From Herbaspirillum sp. (GTDB taxonomy: Bacteria > Pseudomonadota > Gammaproteobacteria > Burkholderiales > Burkholderiaceae_D), in the NCBI GenBank assembly GCA_028292625.1, contig JAQGLY010000086.1, positions 22,511-86,510 on the forward strand: a stretch of 64,000 bases of DNA. Reading direction: 5' to 3'. The translations under genes were made by a program, and so were the position numbers. Shown here one piece after another: positions 53,160 through 62,402 of the stretch (positions are counted from its first letter, which is position 1; every line of letters starts with the position of its first letter). The notes under the pieces were generated by a model. That model had not been told where the DNA came from. It saw nothing but the letters and a program-made list of their open reading frames with translations, and ran no database searches.

Positions 53160-54794
53160 ATGAAGATTTTTCAAAGCATGAAATTCCGCCTGATCGGACT
53201 CGGCGTGACCCTTATGCTGATCGCCGTCGTGCTCCGCATTATGCTCGCGCTTCCGTTCGCGCAGACGCTGCTGCGCCATCTGGTGGAGGCGCAGCAACAG
53301 TCGATCGCGACCTATGTCGCGCGGGATGTCGATAACAGCATCCTGGCGCGTCGCGCGCTGCTCTCCGAACTGGGCGCGACGCTGCCGCCGGCATTGGTGC
53401 GGGACCCCGAGAAGCTGGCGCTTTGGCTGCGGGAGCGGCAGCGTATCAATCCCTTGTTCAACAACGGGCTGATGGTGGTGCCGCCGGACGGCCAAGGCTA
53501 TATTGCGCAGTATCCGCAGGTGCCATTGCGCAAGGTTTTGTCTTATGCGGAGACGGACTGGTTTCAGGCGGCGCTGCGGGCGGATGGGCCGGTCATGGGC
53601 AGGCCGCAGCGCGGGCGCGCCAGCGGCAAACCGATCATGATCATGGCAGTGCCGGTACGCGATGCCGCCAAGGGAGTGATTGCTGTGATGGCGGGGGTGG
53701 TGACGCTCAATACTCCCGGTTTTCTCGATCGGCTGCAGGAAATCCCTCTCGGCGCCAGCGGCGGATTTTTAGTGATTTCTCCGGCCGACAAATTGTTCGT
53801 CGCCGCCACCAACCCGTCCATGGTATTGAAGCCGACGCCGCCGCCCGGCGTCAATCGCCTTCACGATCGCGCGATGGCCGGTTATCGTGGCACGGAAATT
53901 ACGACCAATGCCTTCGGCGTCGAGGAATTGTCGACCATGGTGACGGTGCCCAGCACCGGCTGGTTTGTGGTCGCGCGCATGCCTACGGCCGAGGTGTTTC
54001 ATCCGATCAGAGTAGTACGCAACGTTCTTCTGATCAGCAGCCTTGCATTTATGGCTGGGTTGGTTGCGATATTGATGATTCTGCTGCCGCGCATGCTGCG
54101 GCCATTGACGGACGCGGCGCGCTCAATACGCGAGATGGCCGACGGCAAACGGCCGCTGGCGCCGCTGCCGATCGTGCGGCAGGACGAGGTGGGCGATCTG
54201 GCGCTCGGTTTCAATTATCTGGTGGCGCGCCTGCGCGACAAGGATGCCGCGCTCAGGGAGAGCGAGGCGCGCTTGATATTCATGGCGCATCACGATGGGC
54301 TGACCGGTTTGTACAACCGGGCCATGCTGGAAGAACGCATGGAACAGGTGGCGGCGCATGCCGGACGCAACGGCGCGCCGTTTGCCCTGCTGTTTTGCGA
54401 TCTGGACGGGTTCAAGCCGATCAACGATAAATACGGACATAGGGCCGGCGATGCCCTGCTGTGCGAAATCGCGGTGCGGCTGTCGGCCGGACGGCGGCGG
54501 GGCGACACCGTGGCGCGCTTCGGCGGCGACGAGTTTGTCGTGCTGTTGACCGATTTGAAGGATGCGCGCGCGGATGCCGCCGGCGTCGCCCGGCAATTGC
54601 TGACGGCAATCGCGACGCCTTTCGATATCGACGGCAAGATGTTTTTGCCGAGCGCCTCTATCGGCATCGCCCTGTCCGGCGACGCCGGCGTCACGCCTTC
54701 GCAATTGATGTCGCGCGCCGATAATGCAATGTATCAGGCCAAGCGCGAGGGGAAGAACCGGTACCATATTTTTGACGAAAAAGCGGACCGCTGA
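53160..54794 (+). CDS. Membrane Cache-HAMP-GGDEF diguanylate cyclase
   Basis: 544 aa from the ATG at 53160. Transmembrane helix at about 8-28 (RLIGLGVTLMLIAVVLRIML), an extracytoplasmic Cache-like sensor to about 280, a second helix (VLLISSLAFMAGLVAILMIL), HAMP, then GGDEF with RFGGDEFVVLL. The inhibitory site RRGD (RxxD) lies five residues before the GGDEF core, so product inhibition is expected, unlike the larger GGDEF-EAL protein at 6825. It makes cyclic di-GMP in response to an external ligand. It starts like that protein (MKIFQS), which may reflect distant shared ancestry of the N-terminus or chance. Confidence 0.92.
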   Translation: MKIFQSMKFRLIGLGVTLMLIAVVLRIMLALPFAQTLLRHLVEAQQQSIATYVARDVDNSILARRALLSELGATLPPALVRDPEKLALWLRERQRINPLFNNGLMVVPPDGQGYIAQYPQVPLRKVLSYAETDWFQAALRADGPVMGRPQRGRASGKPIMIMAVPVRDAAKGVIAVMAGVVTLNTPGFLDRLQEIPLGASGGFLVISPADKLFVAATNPSMVLKPTPPPGVNRLHDRAMAGYRGTEITTNAFGVEELSTMVTVPSTGWFVVARMPTAEVFHPIRVVRNVLLISSLAFMAGLVAILMILLPRMLRPLTDAARSIREMADGKRPLAPLPIVRQDEVGDLALGFNYLVARLRDKDAALRESEARLIFMAHHDGLTGLYNRAMLEERMEQVAAHAGRNGAPFALLFCDLDGFKPINDKYGHRAGDALLCEIAVRLSAGRRRGDTVARFGGDEFVVLLTDLKDARADAAGVARQLLTAIATPFDIDGKMFLPSASIGIALSGDAGVTPSQLMSRADNAMYQAKREGKNRYHIFDEKADR

Positions 54795-54888
54795 CATCGC
54801 GTCCGGTCGCCGCCGATCGCCGCGCTAGCCCCGTAAAATCGAACGATGCGTGCTTTTAATAGTTCACCGAAAGGCGCTTTTTTCCCCC

Positions 54889-54894
54889 TATAAT
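54889..54894 (+). promoter_or_regulatory. -10 box of the nitronate monooxygenase gene
   Basis: A perfect TATAAT 30 bp before the ATG. The candidate -35, TTCACC at 54863-54868, is 20 bp away, longer than ideal, so only the -10 part is proposed. Confidence 0.4.
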
Positions 54895-54924
54895 CGGCCA
54901 TCGTCACTCCGCAGAAAGAACGAG

Positions 54925-55914
54925 ATGGCATCATCCGCATCGGCGCCTCCTTCCGCCCGCCCCCCCTTACCCAAAGCGCTGCAAAACCTGCGCCTGCCCG
55001 TCATCGGATCCCCGATGTTCATCGCCAGCGGTCCTGCGCTGGTGGCGGCGCAGTGCAAGGCCGGCATCGTCGGTTCCTTTCCGGCGCTCAACGCGCGCCC
55101 GGCCGAACTGCTCGATACCTGGCTGACCGATCTGCAAGCCGATCTGGCGGCATTCAGCACAGCCCATCCCGAACTCCCGGTCGGCAGCATCGCGGTCAAT
55201 CAGATCGTGCATCAATCCAATGACCGCCTGGCGCACGATGTCGAGGTGTGCGTCAGGCATCGGGTGCCGATCATCATTTCCAGCCTGCGCGCGCCGCCTA
55301 AGGAAATGATGGATGCGATTCACGGCTACGGCGGCATCGTGCTGCACGATGTGATTTCGATTCGCCATGCGCGCAAGGCGCTGGAGGCGGGCGTCGACGG
55401 TTTGATCCTGGTCGCGGCCGGGGCCGGCGGGCATGCGGGTACGCTGTCGCCGTTCGCGCTGGTCGGCGAAGTCCGCAAATTTTTCGCCGGTCCGCTCGTG
55501 CTGTCGGGGGCGATCGCCACCGGCGATGCGGTGCTGGCGACGCAGGCGATGGGCGCCGATTTTGCGTACATCGGGTCGCGCTGGCTGGCGACCATGGAAT
55601 CGAACGCCAGCGACGCGTATCGCGAGGCGATTGTCGAAGGCAGCGCGGCCGATGTGGTGTACACCAATTTGTTTACCGGCGTGCATGGCAATTATCTGAA
55701 GCAATCGATTATCAATGCCGGCCTGGATCCGGATAATCTGCCGACGGCGGATAAGTCGGCGATGAATTTCGGCGCCGGCAGCGCCAAGGCCTGGCGCGAT
55801 ATCTGGGGCGTGGGCCAGGGCATCGGTCTGATGGACGACGTGCCGTCGGTGGCCGAGATGGTCGACCGGCTGGCGCGCGAATACGATGCGGCCAGAGCGC
55901 GGCTGGCGCTGTAG
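54925..55914 (+). CDS. Nitronate monooxygenase family flavoprotein
   Basis: 329 aa from the ATG at 54925 (GAAAGAACGAG upstream). A TIM-barrel FMN protein: LRLPVIGSPMFIASGPALVAA at the start, LILVAAGAGGHAGTLSPFALV (phosphate and substrate loop), VLSGAIATGDAVLATQAMGADFAYIGSRW, typical of 2-nitropropane dioxygenase/nitronate monooxygenase. It oxidises alkyl nitronates such as propionate 3-nitronate, a plant and fungal toxin. Many members of the family have other substrates, so the reaction is provisional. Convergent with the hydrolase gene 7 bp away. Confidence 0.85.
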   Translation: MASSASAPPSARPPLPKALQNLRLPVIGSPMFIASGPALVAAQCKAGIVGSFPALNARPAELLDTWLTDLQADLAAFSTAHPELPVGSIAVNQIVHQSNDRLAHDVEVCVRHRVPIIISSLRAPPKEMMDAIHGYGGIVLHDVISIRHARKALEAGVDGLILVAAGAGGHAGTLSPFALVGEVRKFFAGPLVLSGAIATGDAVLATQAMGADFAYIGSRWLATMESNASDAYREAIVEGSAADVVYTNLFTGVHGNYLKQSIINAGLDPDNLPTADKSAMNFGAGSAKAWRDIWGVGQGIGLMDDVPSVAEMVDRLAREYDAARARLAL

Positions 55915-55921
55915 CCTGTCG

Positions 55922-56662
55922 TCATGCGGGCAATTGCGCCAGCCACTGCGCGATGATCGCCAGCAGCTCGTCCGGTTTTTCCAGCGGCGTCATGTGTCCG
56001 CAATCGGGAACGATCACCATGCGCGAGCCGGCGATGCGCCGCGCCATGTATTCCGATTCGGCGATGCTGCGCAAGGCGTCGTCGCTGCTGCTGACGATCA
56101 ATGTCGGGCAGCGGATCCGTTCCAGGCCTGCCGGTTGGTCGCTGCGCAGCGCGCCCATCTGGCGCAGAAAAACTTCCTTGCCGTTCTTCAACGCCATCGC
56201 CTGCAGGCGTCCCCGCAGCACCGTATCGTCCCGCCGCGATGGATGCACCGACGACGCCAACGCGCGCGAGGTCAGGCCTTTGTACGGAATATTGCGGGCC
56301 AATTCGATTTGAGCCAGGTGCCGAGCGACTTCCTGCGGCGTCTGCGGGCGCGATGAGGTGTTGAGCAAGGCCAGCGCGATGACGCGTTCCGGCGCCTGAC
56401 GCATGATCTGCTGCGCGACGAAGCCGCCCATCGAAAAGCCGAACAGGACGAAACGCGGCGGTGCGGTTTCCAGTACCCGCGCGGCCATCGATGCAATCGA
56501 ATCGTCGCGGCTCAGATCGCCGAAATGGCAGCGGCCGAGCCGGCTCAAGCCGTCGCGCATGTCGTCCCATAGCGCTTCGGTCAGCATGAAGCCGGGCAGC
56601 AACAATAAATCTTTCGGCGCGGATCCTTCGGCGGCAGGGGTTGCGGCGTTAGCGGGCGGCAT
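55922..56662 (-). CDS. Alpha/beta-fold hydrolase
   Basis: 246 aa. Motifs: LLLLPGFMLTEALWDDM (oxyanion region), nucleophile elbow GFSMGGFVAQQ, acid in LIVSSSDDALRSI, and catalytic His in DCGHMTPLEKPDELLAII. Resembles carboxylesterases and enol-lactone hydrolases of the family. No adjacent pathway gives the substrate. Confidence 0.8.
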   Translation of the reverse strand: MPPANAATPAAEGSAPKDLLLLPGFMLTEALWDDMRDGLSRLGRCHFGDLSRDDSIASMAARVLETAPPRFVLFGFSMGGFVAQQIMRQAPERVIALALLNTSSRPQTPQEVARHLAQIELARNIPYKGLTSRALASSVHPSRRDDTVLRGRLQAMALKNGKEVFLRQMGALRSDQPAGLERIRCPTLIVSSSDDALRSIAESEYMARRIAGSRMVIVPDCGHMTPLEKPDELLAIIAQWLAQLPA

Positions 56663-56718
56663 GCGGCATGCTCATGGCGATCGTGTCTTTCCCTGGGAGA
56701 TGATGACGTTTACAGCCT

Positions 56719-57456
56719 TTACGGCTGGCTGCCGCCGGTGTCCTGTTCGACCACCATGTCGAGCGTCCATTTGACGTTGCCGCCGTCGGCGGGCGGATGC
56801 GCGATGCGTTCTTCCAGCACACGCAGCCGATATGCGGTTCCCGGCTGGAATTGAAAGCCGGCGATGCCGCCGTGCCAGATCTGCCACGGATCGTCTTCGT
56901 TTTCCTTGATCTGATAACACATGGTACGCGCCGCGCCGCTGCTGCATGCAACCTGCTGCGGCGCGACGAAAATGAATTTGATCAGCGCTTCGGCGCCCAC
57001 TTTATCGTGCGCGACGAAGCTCAGCACATGACCGTCGGCCGCGGTCAGCTCCAGTTTGTTGCCGATGATTTTGTAGGAAGAGATGGATTCCAGTTTATCG
57101 AGAAAACGCGCTTCGAAGTCCATGACCTCGGGCGCGCAGGCCATCCTGGTGGCGACCGGGGTGGCGAGCGTCAGTTCGCCTGCGTCGCGCAATACGAACG
57201 GCGCGGAAAACCGATTGCAGCCGGCATAGCCGCTGACCAGACTACCGTTGGCGTCCTGATCGAAACGCAAGGTGACCGGACGTTTGCCGACCGGCGGCAT
57301 GACTTGCGTCGACCATTTGACCAGCTCCCATTGCGCCGCGGTCAGCGTGAGCCGGCCCTTGTCGCCAGTATGCGGCGCCGCACAGCCGGCCAGCGCAACG
57401 GCGCACAGCAGCCATGCCCATTTACAAGCAGAGGACGTCAAAAATTGTAAGCGCAT
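56719..57456 (-). CDS. META (HslJ) + DUF4377 lipoprotein
   Basis: 245 aa with a lipoprotein signal, lipobox LAGC near residue 25. The N-terminal half is a META domain (AAQWELVKWSTQ, VSGYAGCNRFSAPFV, TRMACAPEVMDFEARFLDKL), as in HslJ. The C-terminal part matches DUF4377 (CYQIKENEDDPWQIWHGGIAGF and the Pro-rich RIAHPPADGG near the end). Such META-DUF4377 lipoproteins are common in betaproteobacteria. Roles in stress or envelope resistance are suspected for META proteins but not shown for this one. Confidence 0.82.
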   Translation of the reverse strand: MRLQFLTSSACKWAWLLCAVALAGCAAPHTGDKGRLTLTAAQWELVKWSTQVMPPVGKRPVTLRFDQDANGSLVSGYAGCNRFSAPFVLRDAGELTLATPVATRMACAPEVMDFEARFLDKLESISSYKIIGNKLELTAADGHVLSFVAHDKVGAEALIKFIFVAPQQVACSSGAARTMCYQIKENEDDPWQIWHGGIAGFQFQPGTAYRLRVLEERIAHPPADGGNVKWTLDMVVEQDTGGSQP

Positions 57457-57525
57457 CGGGATCCCCTTAATATGAATCGGGCCGCCTGGCTATTCGATCA
57501 TCCGGCTATTCCGCCAAAAGCCGTT

Positions 57526-58689
57526 TTAGGTCAGCCATTTTGCCCGGCTGGCGACCAGCGCCACGCCGACACACAATATACCAACAAATCCGAGCGCGGC
57601 ATGCAAACCCCAACCCTGAGCCAGAAAACCGAGCGCGGGCGGCCCGATCAGGCCTCCGCTGTAGCCGAGAGTGGCGACGCCCGCCAGCGCCGTCGCCCCA
57701 TGTCTGCCCGCGGCGCTGAAGACGAACGGGAAAACCATCGCCACGCCGGCGCCGGCCAGCGTGAAGCCGGCGATGGCGGGCATGACGGCGCCGGCCCCGA
57801 CGGCGACGAAAATGCCGACTGCCGCCAACAGTGCGCCAAAACCGACCACCCGGCGCGCGCCGGCATATTCTTTCAGGCGATCGCCGATCAGCCGCGCCAA
57901 CAGCATCATGCCGGTAAATCCGGCGAACGCCAACGGTGCGATGCCGTTGCCGGCGCCGAAGGCATCTTTCAGATAGACGCCGCTCCATTCCGCCATCGAG
58001 CCTTCGACAATGGCGCCGCAAAAGGCGATCATGCCCAGCATCAGCAGGGAACCGTGCGGAATGACGAACCAACGCTCGCCGCGCAGTCTGGGCACACGGT
58101 CGTTCGGCAGATTGCGATAGCAGCGGTGCAATAGCGCCGCCAGCAGCAGGGCCAGCGCCAGGAGGTGCCAACCCGGCGCCACGCCGACGCCGGCGATCGC
58201 GCCGGCCAGCAACGCGCCGCAAAAGGTGCCCACGCAAAACCAGGCGTGCAGCAGCGACATGATGGAGCGTCCGGCGCGTTGTTCCGCCGCCGCGCCCAAG
58301 GCGTTGATCGCGACGTCGAAGCAGCCGGATCCGATCCCGACGATGGCCATGGCCAGCAGCAACGACGGCAGGTTTGGCGCAAAGCCGAGGCAGAGCAAGG
58401 CGATCAACAGGCCGACGCCGGCGTATAGCGCGCTGCGGCGCGCGCCGTAATGGGCATTGAGCCAGGCCGCCAGGGGAAACGACAGGACGGAGCCGATGCC
58501 GCCGCACAACAGCACCGCCCCGAGCGTCGCCGGGTTCAGATGCAAGGCATCCCGAATCGAGGGAATGCGCGCGGTCCAGCTGGCGTATACCATGCCAAGC
58601 AGGACAAACAGGCATGGGATCGCGTAGCGCTGAAATCGGCGGCCGGCTGAGACCACCGCGTTACCGGGTATGTCGATCTTTTGAGTCAT
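57526..58689 (-). CDS. MFS transporter, YbjJ type
   Basis: 387 aa with about twelve hydrophobic helices. Segments ASWTARIPSIRDALHL and LHAWFCVGTFCGALLAG, plus NALGAAAEQRAGRSIMSL, are typical of the small FucP/YbjJ-like subfamily whose substrates are mostly unknown, perhaps sugars or drugs. Single gene, 69 bp from the META lipoprotein gene. Confidence 0.8.
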   Translation of the reverse strand: MTQKIDIPGNAVVSAGRRFQRYAIPCLFVLLGMVYASWTARIPSIRDALHLNPATLGAVLLCGGIGSVLSFPLAAWLNAHYGARRSALYAGVGLLIALLCLGFAPNLPSLLLAMAIVGIGSGCFDVAINALGAAAEQRAGRSIMSLLHAWFCVGTFCGALLAGAIAGVGVAPGWHLLALALLLAALLHRCYRNLPNDRVPRLRGERWFVIPHGSLLMLGMIAFCGAIVEGSMAEWSGVYLKDAFGAGNGIAPLAFAGFTGMMLLARLIGDRLKEYAGARRVVGFGALLAAVGIFVAVGAGAVMPAIAGFTLAGAGVAMVFPFVFSAAGRHGATALAGVATLGYSGGLIGPPALGFLAQGWGLHAALGFVGILCVGVALVASRAKWLT

Positions 58690-58747
58690 TGTAAAAATAT
58701 CGCCGGCGCCGGCACGGCCGCTCGCTGCGTCGTCTGCCGCAGAGACG

Positions 58748-59827
58748 TCAACTCACCGCCGGCCGCAAATGCCGGGCCAGCGCATCGGCCAACGCGTCGC
58801 AATGCGCGTCGGTGCCGATCGTGATGCGTAGAAACTGTTTGATGCGGGTCTGCCCGAAATGACGGACGATAATGTTTTCGCCGCGCAAATAGGCCGCCAG
58901 CGCGGCGGCGTCGTGTTGCGCATGGCGCGCGAAAACGAAATTGGCCGCCGACGGCAGCACCTGAAAACCCAGTTTTTGCAAACGCCCGGTCAATCGGGTG
59001 CGGCTGGCGATCACGGCGTGCCGGGTGCTGTCGAAATATGCTTCATCGTTCATCGCGGCGGTGGCGCCGGCGATGGCCACTCGGTCCAGCGGGTAGGAAT
59101 TGAAGCTGTTCTTGACGCGATCGAGAGCATCGATCAGGTCCGGATGGCCGACCGCAAAGCCGACCCGCAAGCCGGCCAGCGAACGCGATTTGGAGAGGGT
59201 CTGGACCACCAGCAGATTCGGGTGTTTCGCCACCAGCGACAATGCCGATTCGCCGCCGAAATCGATATAGGCTTCATCAACCAGCACCACATTGTCCGGC
59301 CGTCCCTGCAGCAATCGTTCGACTTGCGCCAGCGGCAGCAGGCAGCCGGTGGGCGCATTCGGATTCGGGAAAACGATGCCGCCTATGCGTAGGTCGCCTC
59401 GCAGATAATCGTCCACGCGCAATGTGAAATCTTCCGCCAGCGGCACCGGCGTGTAGTCGATGCCATACAGCCCGCAATAGGTCGGATAAAAGCTGTAGCT
59501 GATGTCCGGAAACAGCACCGGCGCGCCGTGTTGCAGCAGCGCCTGGAAAGCATGGGCCAGCACTTCGTCGGAGCCGTTGCCGACGAAGACATGCGCGGGA
59601 GTGAGCCCCGCGCGCTGCGCGATCGTTGTTCTCAGCGGTTCGGCGTCGGGGCTGGGGTACAGGCGCAAGCTGTCGCCGATCTGCTGCTGCATCGCTTCGA
59701 TGGCGCGCGGCGACGGGCCGTACGGATTTTCGTTGGTGTTCAGCTTGATCAGATTGCCGACCTTGGGCTGTTCGCCCGGGGTGTAGGGGGTCAGGCGGCT
59801 GACAATGGGACTCCAGAATTTGCTCAT
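58748..59827 (-). CDS. hisC: Histidinol-phosphate aminotransferase
   Basis: 359 aa. Class I/II aminotransferase: LNTNENPYGPSPRAIEAM at the N-terminus, NGSDEVLAHAFQALL, PDISYSFYPTYCGLYGID, NPNAPTGCLLPLAQVERLL, VDEAYIDFGGESAL, and the PLP lysine in QTLSKSRSLAGLRVGFAVG. The set is that of HisC, which makes histidinol phosphate from imidazole-acetol phosphate. It stands alone rather than in a his operon, so it may be a second HisC copy or have widened specificity (aromatic amino acids). Confidence 0.9.
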   Translation of the reverse strand: MSKFWSPIVSRLTPYTPGEQPKVGNLIKLNTNENPYGPSPRAIEAMQQQIGDSLRLYPSPDAEPLRTTIAQRAGLTPAHVFVGNGSDEVLAHAFQALLQHGAPVLFPDISYSFYPTYCGLYGIDYTPVPLAEDFTLRVDDYLRGDLRIGGIVFPNPNAPTGCLLPLAQVERLLQGRPDNVVLVDEAYIDFGGESALSLVAKHPNLLVVQTLSKSRSLAGLRVGFAVGHPDLIDALDRVKNSFNSYPLDRVAIAGATAAMNDEAYFDSTRHAVIASRTRLTGRLQKLGFQVLPSAANFVFARHAQHDAAALAAYLRGENIIVRHFGQTRIKQFLRITIGTDAHCDALADALARHLRPAVS

Positions 59828-59901
59828 GAAAACTTTTCGAATATAAACGATTGAACAGCCAAGATAGTAACAAACTCGATGTTGCGATTCGTTTTCGGCG
59901 C

Positions 59902-60495
59902 TTATGCCTGACGCAATTCAATGTGGTACATCGCCCACGGACATAAGGTGAACCGCGCTGTCAGCGGCCGCGCCATCATTTCCGGAAAGCGATCGGCATC
60001 GTAAATCGCCCATAGCGGTCCCAAGCCGCCCAAAGGCATGGGCTTGCCGTCCAGGTGGGTCGCGACGATATAGCGATACTTGCGCAGATCCGCCATGCTG
60101 AGTTGAACGACGTAACCGTCGACCGCACGCAATAGGGCGAGTGCCGTGCCGGGCAACGCGCCGGCGGTCGCCGTATCGATCACATCGCCGAGCAGCGGTC
60201 CGCTCAGCGCGTGCGGCTTGGCGTCGTACTCCAGCGTTGGTCTGAGCGTGACCGCCGGCATCGCGGCCAGCGTTGCGAAATCGTAGACCTGGGCCTTGCC
60301 GAAGCGGATTTTTTGCTTGCTCATCATTTGATCCAGCGCCGGGTCGAGCGGACCGCGGTTGCCTTTGCCGATGGCGCCGGTAATCGTCAGCAGCACGGGA
60401 CCTGCCGCCAGGGCGATTGGCGCGGTGCGCGTTTTCGCTAGCGCGGGAACCGCGGCGGCGCCGAGCGCGGCGGCAAGAAATTGTCGTTTTTGCAA
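59902..60495 (-). CDS. Small molybdopterin-type oxidoreductase-like protein
   Basis: 197 aa from a TTG start at 60495; GGGGAG lies 6-7 bp upstream of the TTG, and the protein then begins with an export signal (MQKRQFLAAALGAAAVPALA). The ATG at 60534 would add residues without signal character. The body shows the sulfite-oxidase-like Moco-domain traits FATLAAMPAVTL, LLGDVIDTA, VDGYVVQLSMADL and GPLWAIYDAD, but the catalytic cysteine expected in YedY/SUOX is not evident (only Cys is in FTLCPWAMYHIEL). It may be a non-catalytic relative. It lies between hisC and ettA with no obvious partner. Confidence 0.7.
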   Translation of the reverse strand: MQKRQFLAAALGAAAVPALAKTRTAPIALAAGPVLLTITGAIGKGNRGPLDPALDQMMSKQKIRFGKAQVYDFATLAAMPAVTLRPTLEYDAKPHALSGPLLGDVIDTATAGALPGTALALLRAVDGYVVQLSMADLRKYRYIVATHLDGKPMPLGGLGPLWAIYDADRFPEMMARPLTARFTLCPWAMYHIELRQA

Positions 60496-60552
60496 AGTAC
60501 TCTCCCCTGATGGCGCGCCGATGACCGCCGGCATCGGCTGCGCCCGGTGTGA

Positions 60553-62220
60553 TCAGGTGGTCAGCGGTTTGTAGCGGATGCGCTTGGGCTTGGCGCCTTC
60601 TTCTCCCAGACGTTTTCTTTTGTCCGCTTCGTATTCCTGGTAATTGCCATCGAAGAAGCTGACCTGGGAATCGCCTTCGAACGCGAGAATGTGCGTGGCG
60701 ATGCGATCCAGGAACCAGCGGTCATGCGAAATCACCATGACGCTGCCGGCGAATTCCAATAAGGCGTCTTCCAATGCGCGCAGCGTTTCCACGTCCAGAT
60801 CGTTGGACGGTTCATCGAGCAGCAGGACATTGCCGCCTTGCAGCAGGGTCTTCGCCAGATGCAGGCGGCCGCGTTCGCCGCCGGACAGGTTGCCGACGAT
60901 TTTTTGCTGGTCGCCGCCTTTGAAATTGAAGCGGCCCAGGTAGGCGCGCGACGACATTTCGAAACGGCCCACGGTAAGGATGTCGGCGCCGTTGGATACG
61001 TCGTCGAATACCGTTTTCTTGTCCTGCAGCTCGTCGCGGGACTGGTCGACGATAGAGACCCGGGCGGTCTGGCCGATGACGACTTCGCCGCTGCCCGGCT
61101 GTTCCTTGCCGGTGATCATCTTGAACAGCGTCGATTTGCCGGCGCCGTTGGGGCCGATAATGCCGACGATGGCGCCGGCCGGTACGCGGAAGCTGAGATT
61201 GTCGATCAGCAGGCGATCGCCGAAGGCTTTCGATACATTCTTGAATTCGATCACTTCATTGCCCAGGCGCTCGGCGACCGGGATGAAGATTTCCTGGGTT
61301 TCGTTGCGCTTCTGATATTCGTGTTCGCTCAGTTCGTTGAAACGGGCCAGACGGGCTTTGCTTTTGGCCTGGCGGCCCTTCGGATTCTGACGCACCCATT
61401 CCAGTTCTTTGGCGATGGTTTTCTGGCGCGACGATTCGGTGGATTCTTCTTGTTTCAGGCGATTGCCTTTTTGTTCCAGCCATGAACTGTAATTGCCCTT
61501 CCACGGGATGCCGTGACCGCGGTCCAGCTCCAGTATCCATTCGGCGGCATTGTCGAGGAAGTAGCGATCGTGCGTGATGCCGACCACCGTGCCGGGAAAG
61601 CGCTGCAGGAATTGTTCCAGCCAATCCACCGATTCGGCGTCCAGATGGTTGGTCGGCTCGTCGAGCAGCAGCATGTCCGGTTTTGACAATAGCAAGCGGC
61701 ACAGCGCGACCCGGCGCTTTTCGCCGCCGGACAGTACGCCGATCTTCGCGTCCCAAGGAGGTAGCCGTAATGCGTCGGCGGCCATTTCCAGCTGCAGCTC
61801 CAGATTGCCGCCGTCGCTGGTCGCGATGATCGCTTCCAGACGGCCCTGCTCTGCCGCCAGCGCATCGAAATCCGCATCGGGTTCCGCGTAGGCCGCATAC
61901 ACCGCGTCCAGTTTCGCGCGCGCCTCGAACGCTTCGCCCAGGCCGCTTTCGACCACCTGGCGTACGGTTTGATCCGGATCGAGTTGCGGTTCCTGTGGCA
62001 GATAGCCGATGTTCAGGCCCGGCATCGGAATGGCGTCGCCCTGGATATCCTTATCGATGCCGGCCATGATTTTCAGCAGCGTCGATTTACCCGACCCGTT
62101 CAGGCCGAGCACGCCGATTTTCGCGCCCGGGAAAAAGGAGAGCGAGATGTCTTTCAGGATCTGGCGTTTCGGCGGCACGATCTTGCCGACCTTGTTCATT
62201 GTGTAGACGTATTGAGCCAT
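60553..62220 (-). CDS. ettA: EttA: energy-dependent translational throttle ABC-F protein
   Basis: 555 aa from the ATG at 62220 (MAQYVYTMNKVGKIVPPKR), exactly the EttA length. Two ABC domains: Walker A GLNGSGKST and GPNGAGKST; signatures LSGGEKRRVALCRLLL and LSGGERGRLHLAKTLL; Walker B MLLLDEPTNHLD and VLLLDEPSNDLD. The inter-domain linker contains the P-site tRNA-interacting segment (EWVRQNPKGRQAKSKARLARF). It binds the ribosomal E site and gates entry into elongation according to the ATP/ADP ratio. Confidence 0.96.
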   Translation of the reverse strand: MAQYVYTMNKVGKIVPPKRQILKDISLSFFPGAKIGVLGLNGSGKSTLLKIMAGIDKDIQGDAIPMPGLNIGYLPQEPQLDPDQTVRQVVESGLGEAFEARAKLDAVYAAYAEPDADFDALAAEQGRLEAIIATSDGGNLELQLEMAADALRLPPWDAKIGVLSGGEKRRVALCRLLLSKPDMLLLDEPTNHLDAESVDWLEQFLQRFPGTVVGITHDRYFLDNAAEWILELDRGHGIPWKGNYSSWLEQKGNRLKQEESTESSRQKTIAKELEWVRQNPKGRQAKSKARLARFNELSEHEYQKRNETQEIFIPVAERLGNEVIEFKNVSKAFGDRLLIDNLSFRVPAGAIVGIIGPNGAGKSTLFKMITGKEQPGSGEVVIGQTARVSIVDQSRDELQDKKTVFDDVSNGADILTVGRFEMSSRAYLGRFNFKGGDQQKIVGNLSGGERGRLHLAKTLLQGGNVLLLDEPSNDLDVETLRALEDALLEFAGSVMVISHDRWFLDRIATHILAFEGDSQVSFFDGNYQEYEADKRKRLGEEGAKPKRIRYKPLTT

Positions 62221-62402
62221 GTTTGCGGTCAGATATGAGATTAAAAATGCGTGATGTGAAATATGAAATTGCGCGTGCTGTCCGTGCGGCGAAGCGTTCG
62301 GCGTAGCTGCTGCCGGAGCGCCGCGGTTGCTGGATGGCGGTTGTGCGTAGAGTATATCTCTATGGATGCGTGGGCCATGGAAATACTGTTGCGTTTCGCA
62401 TA

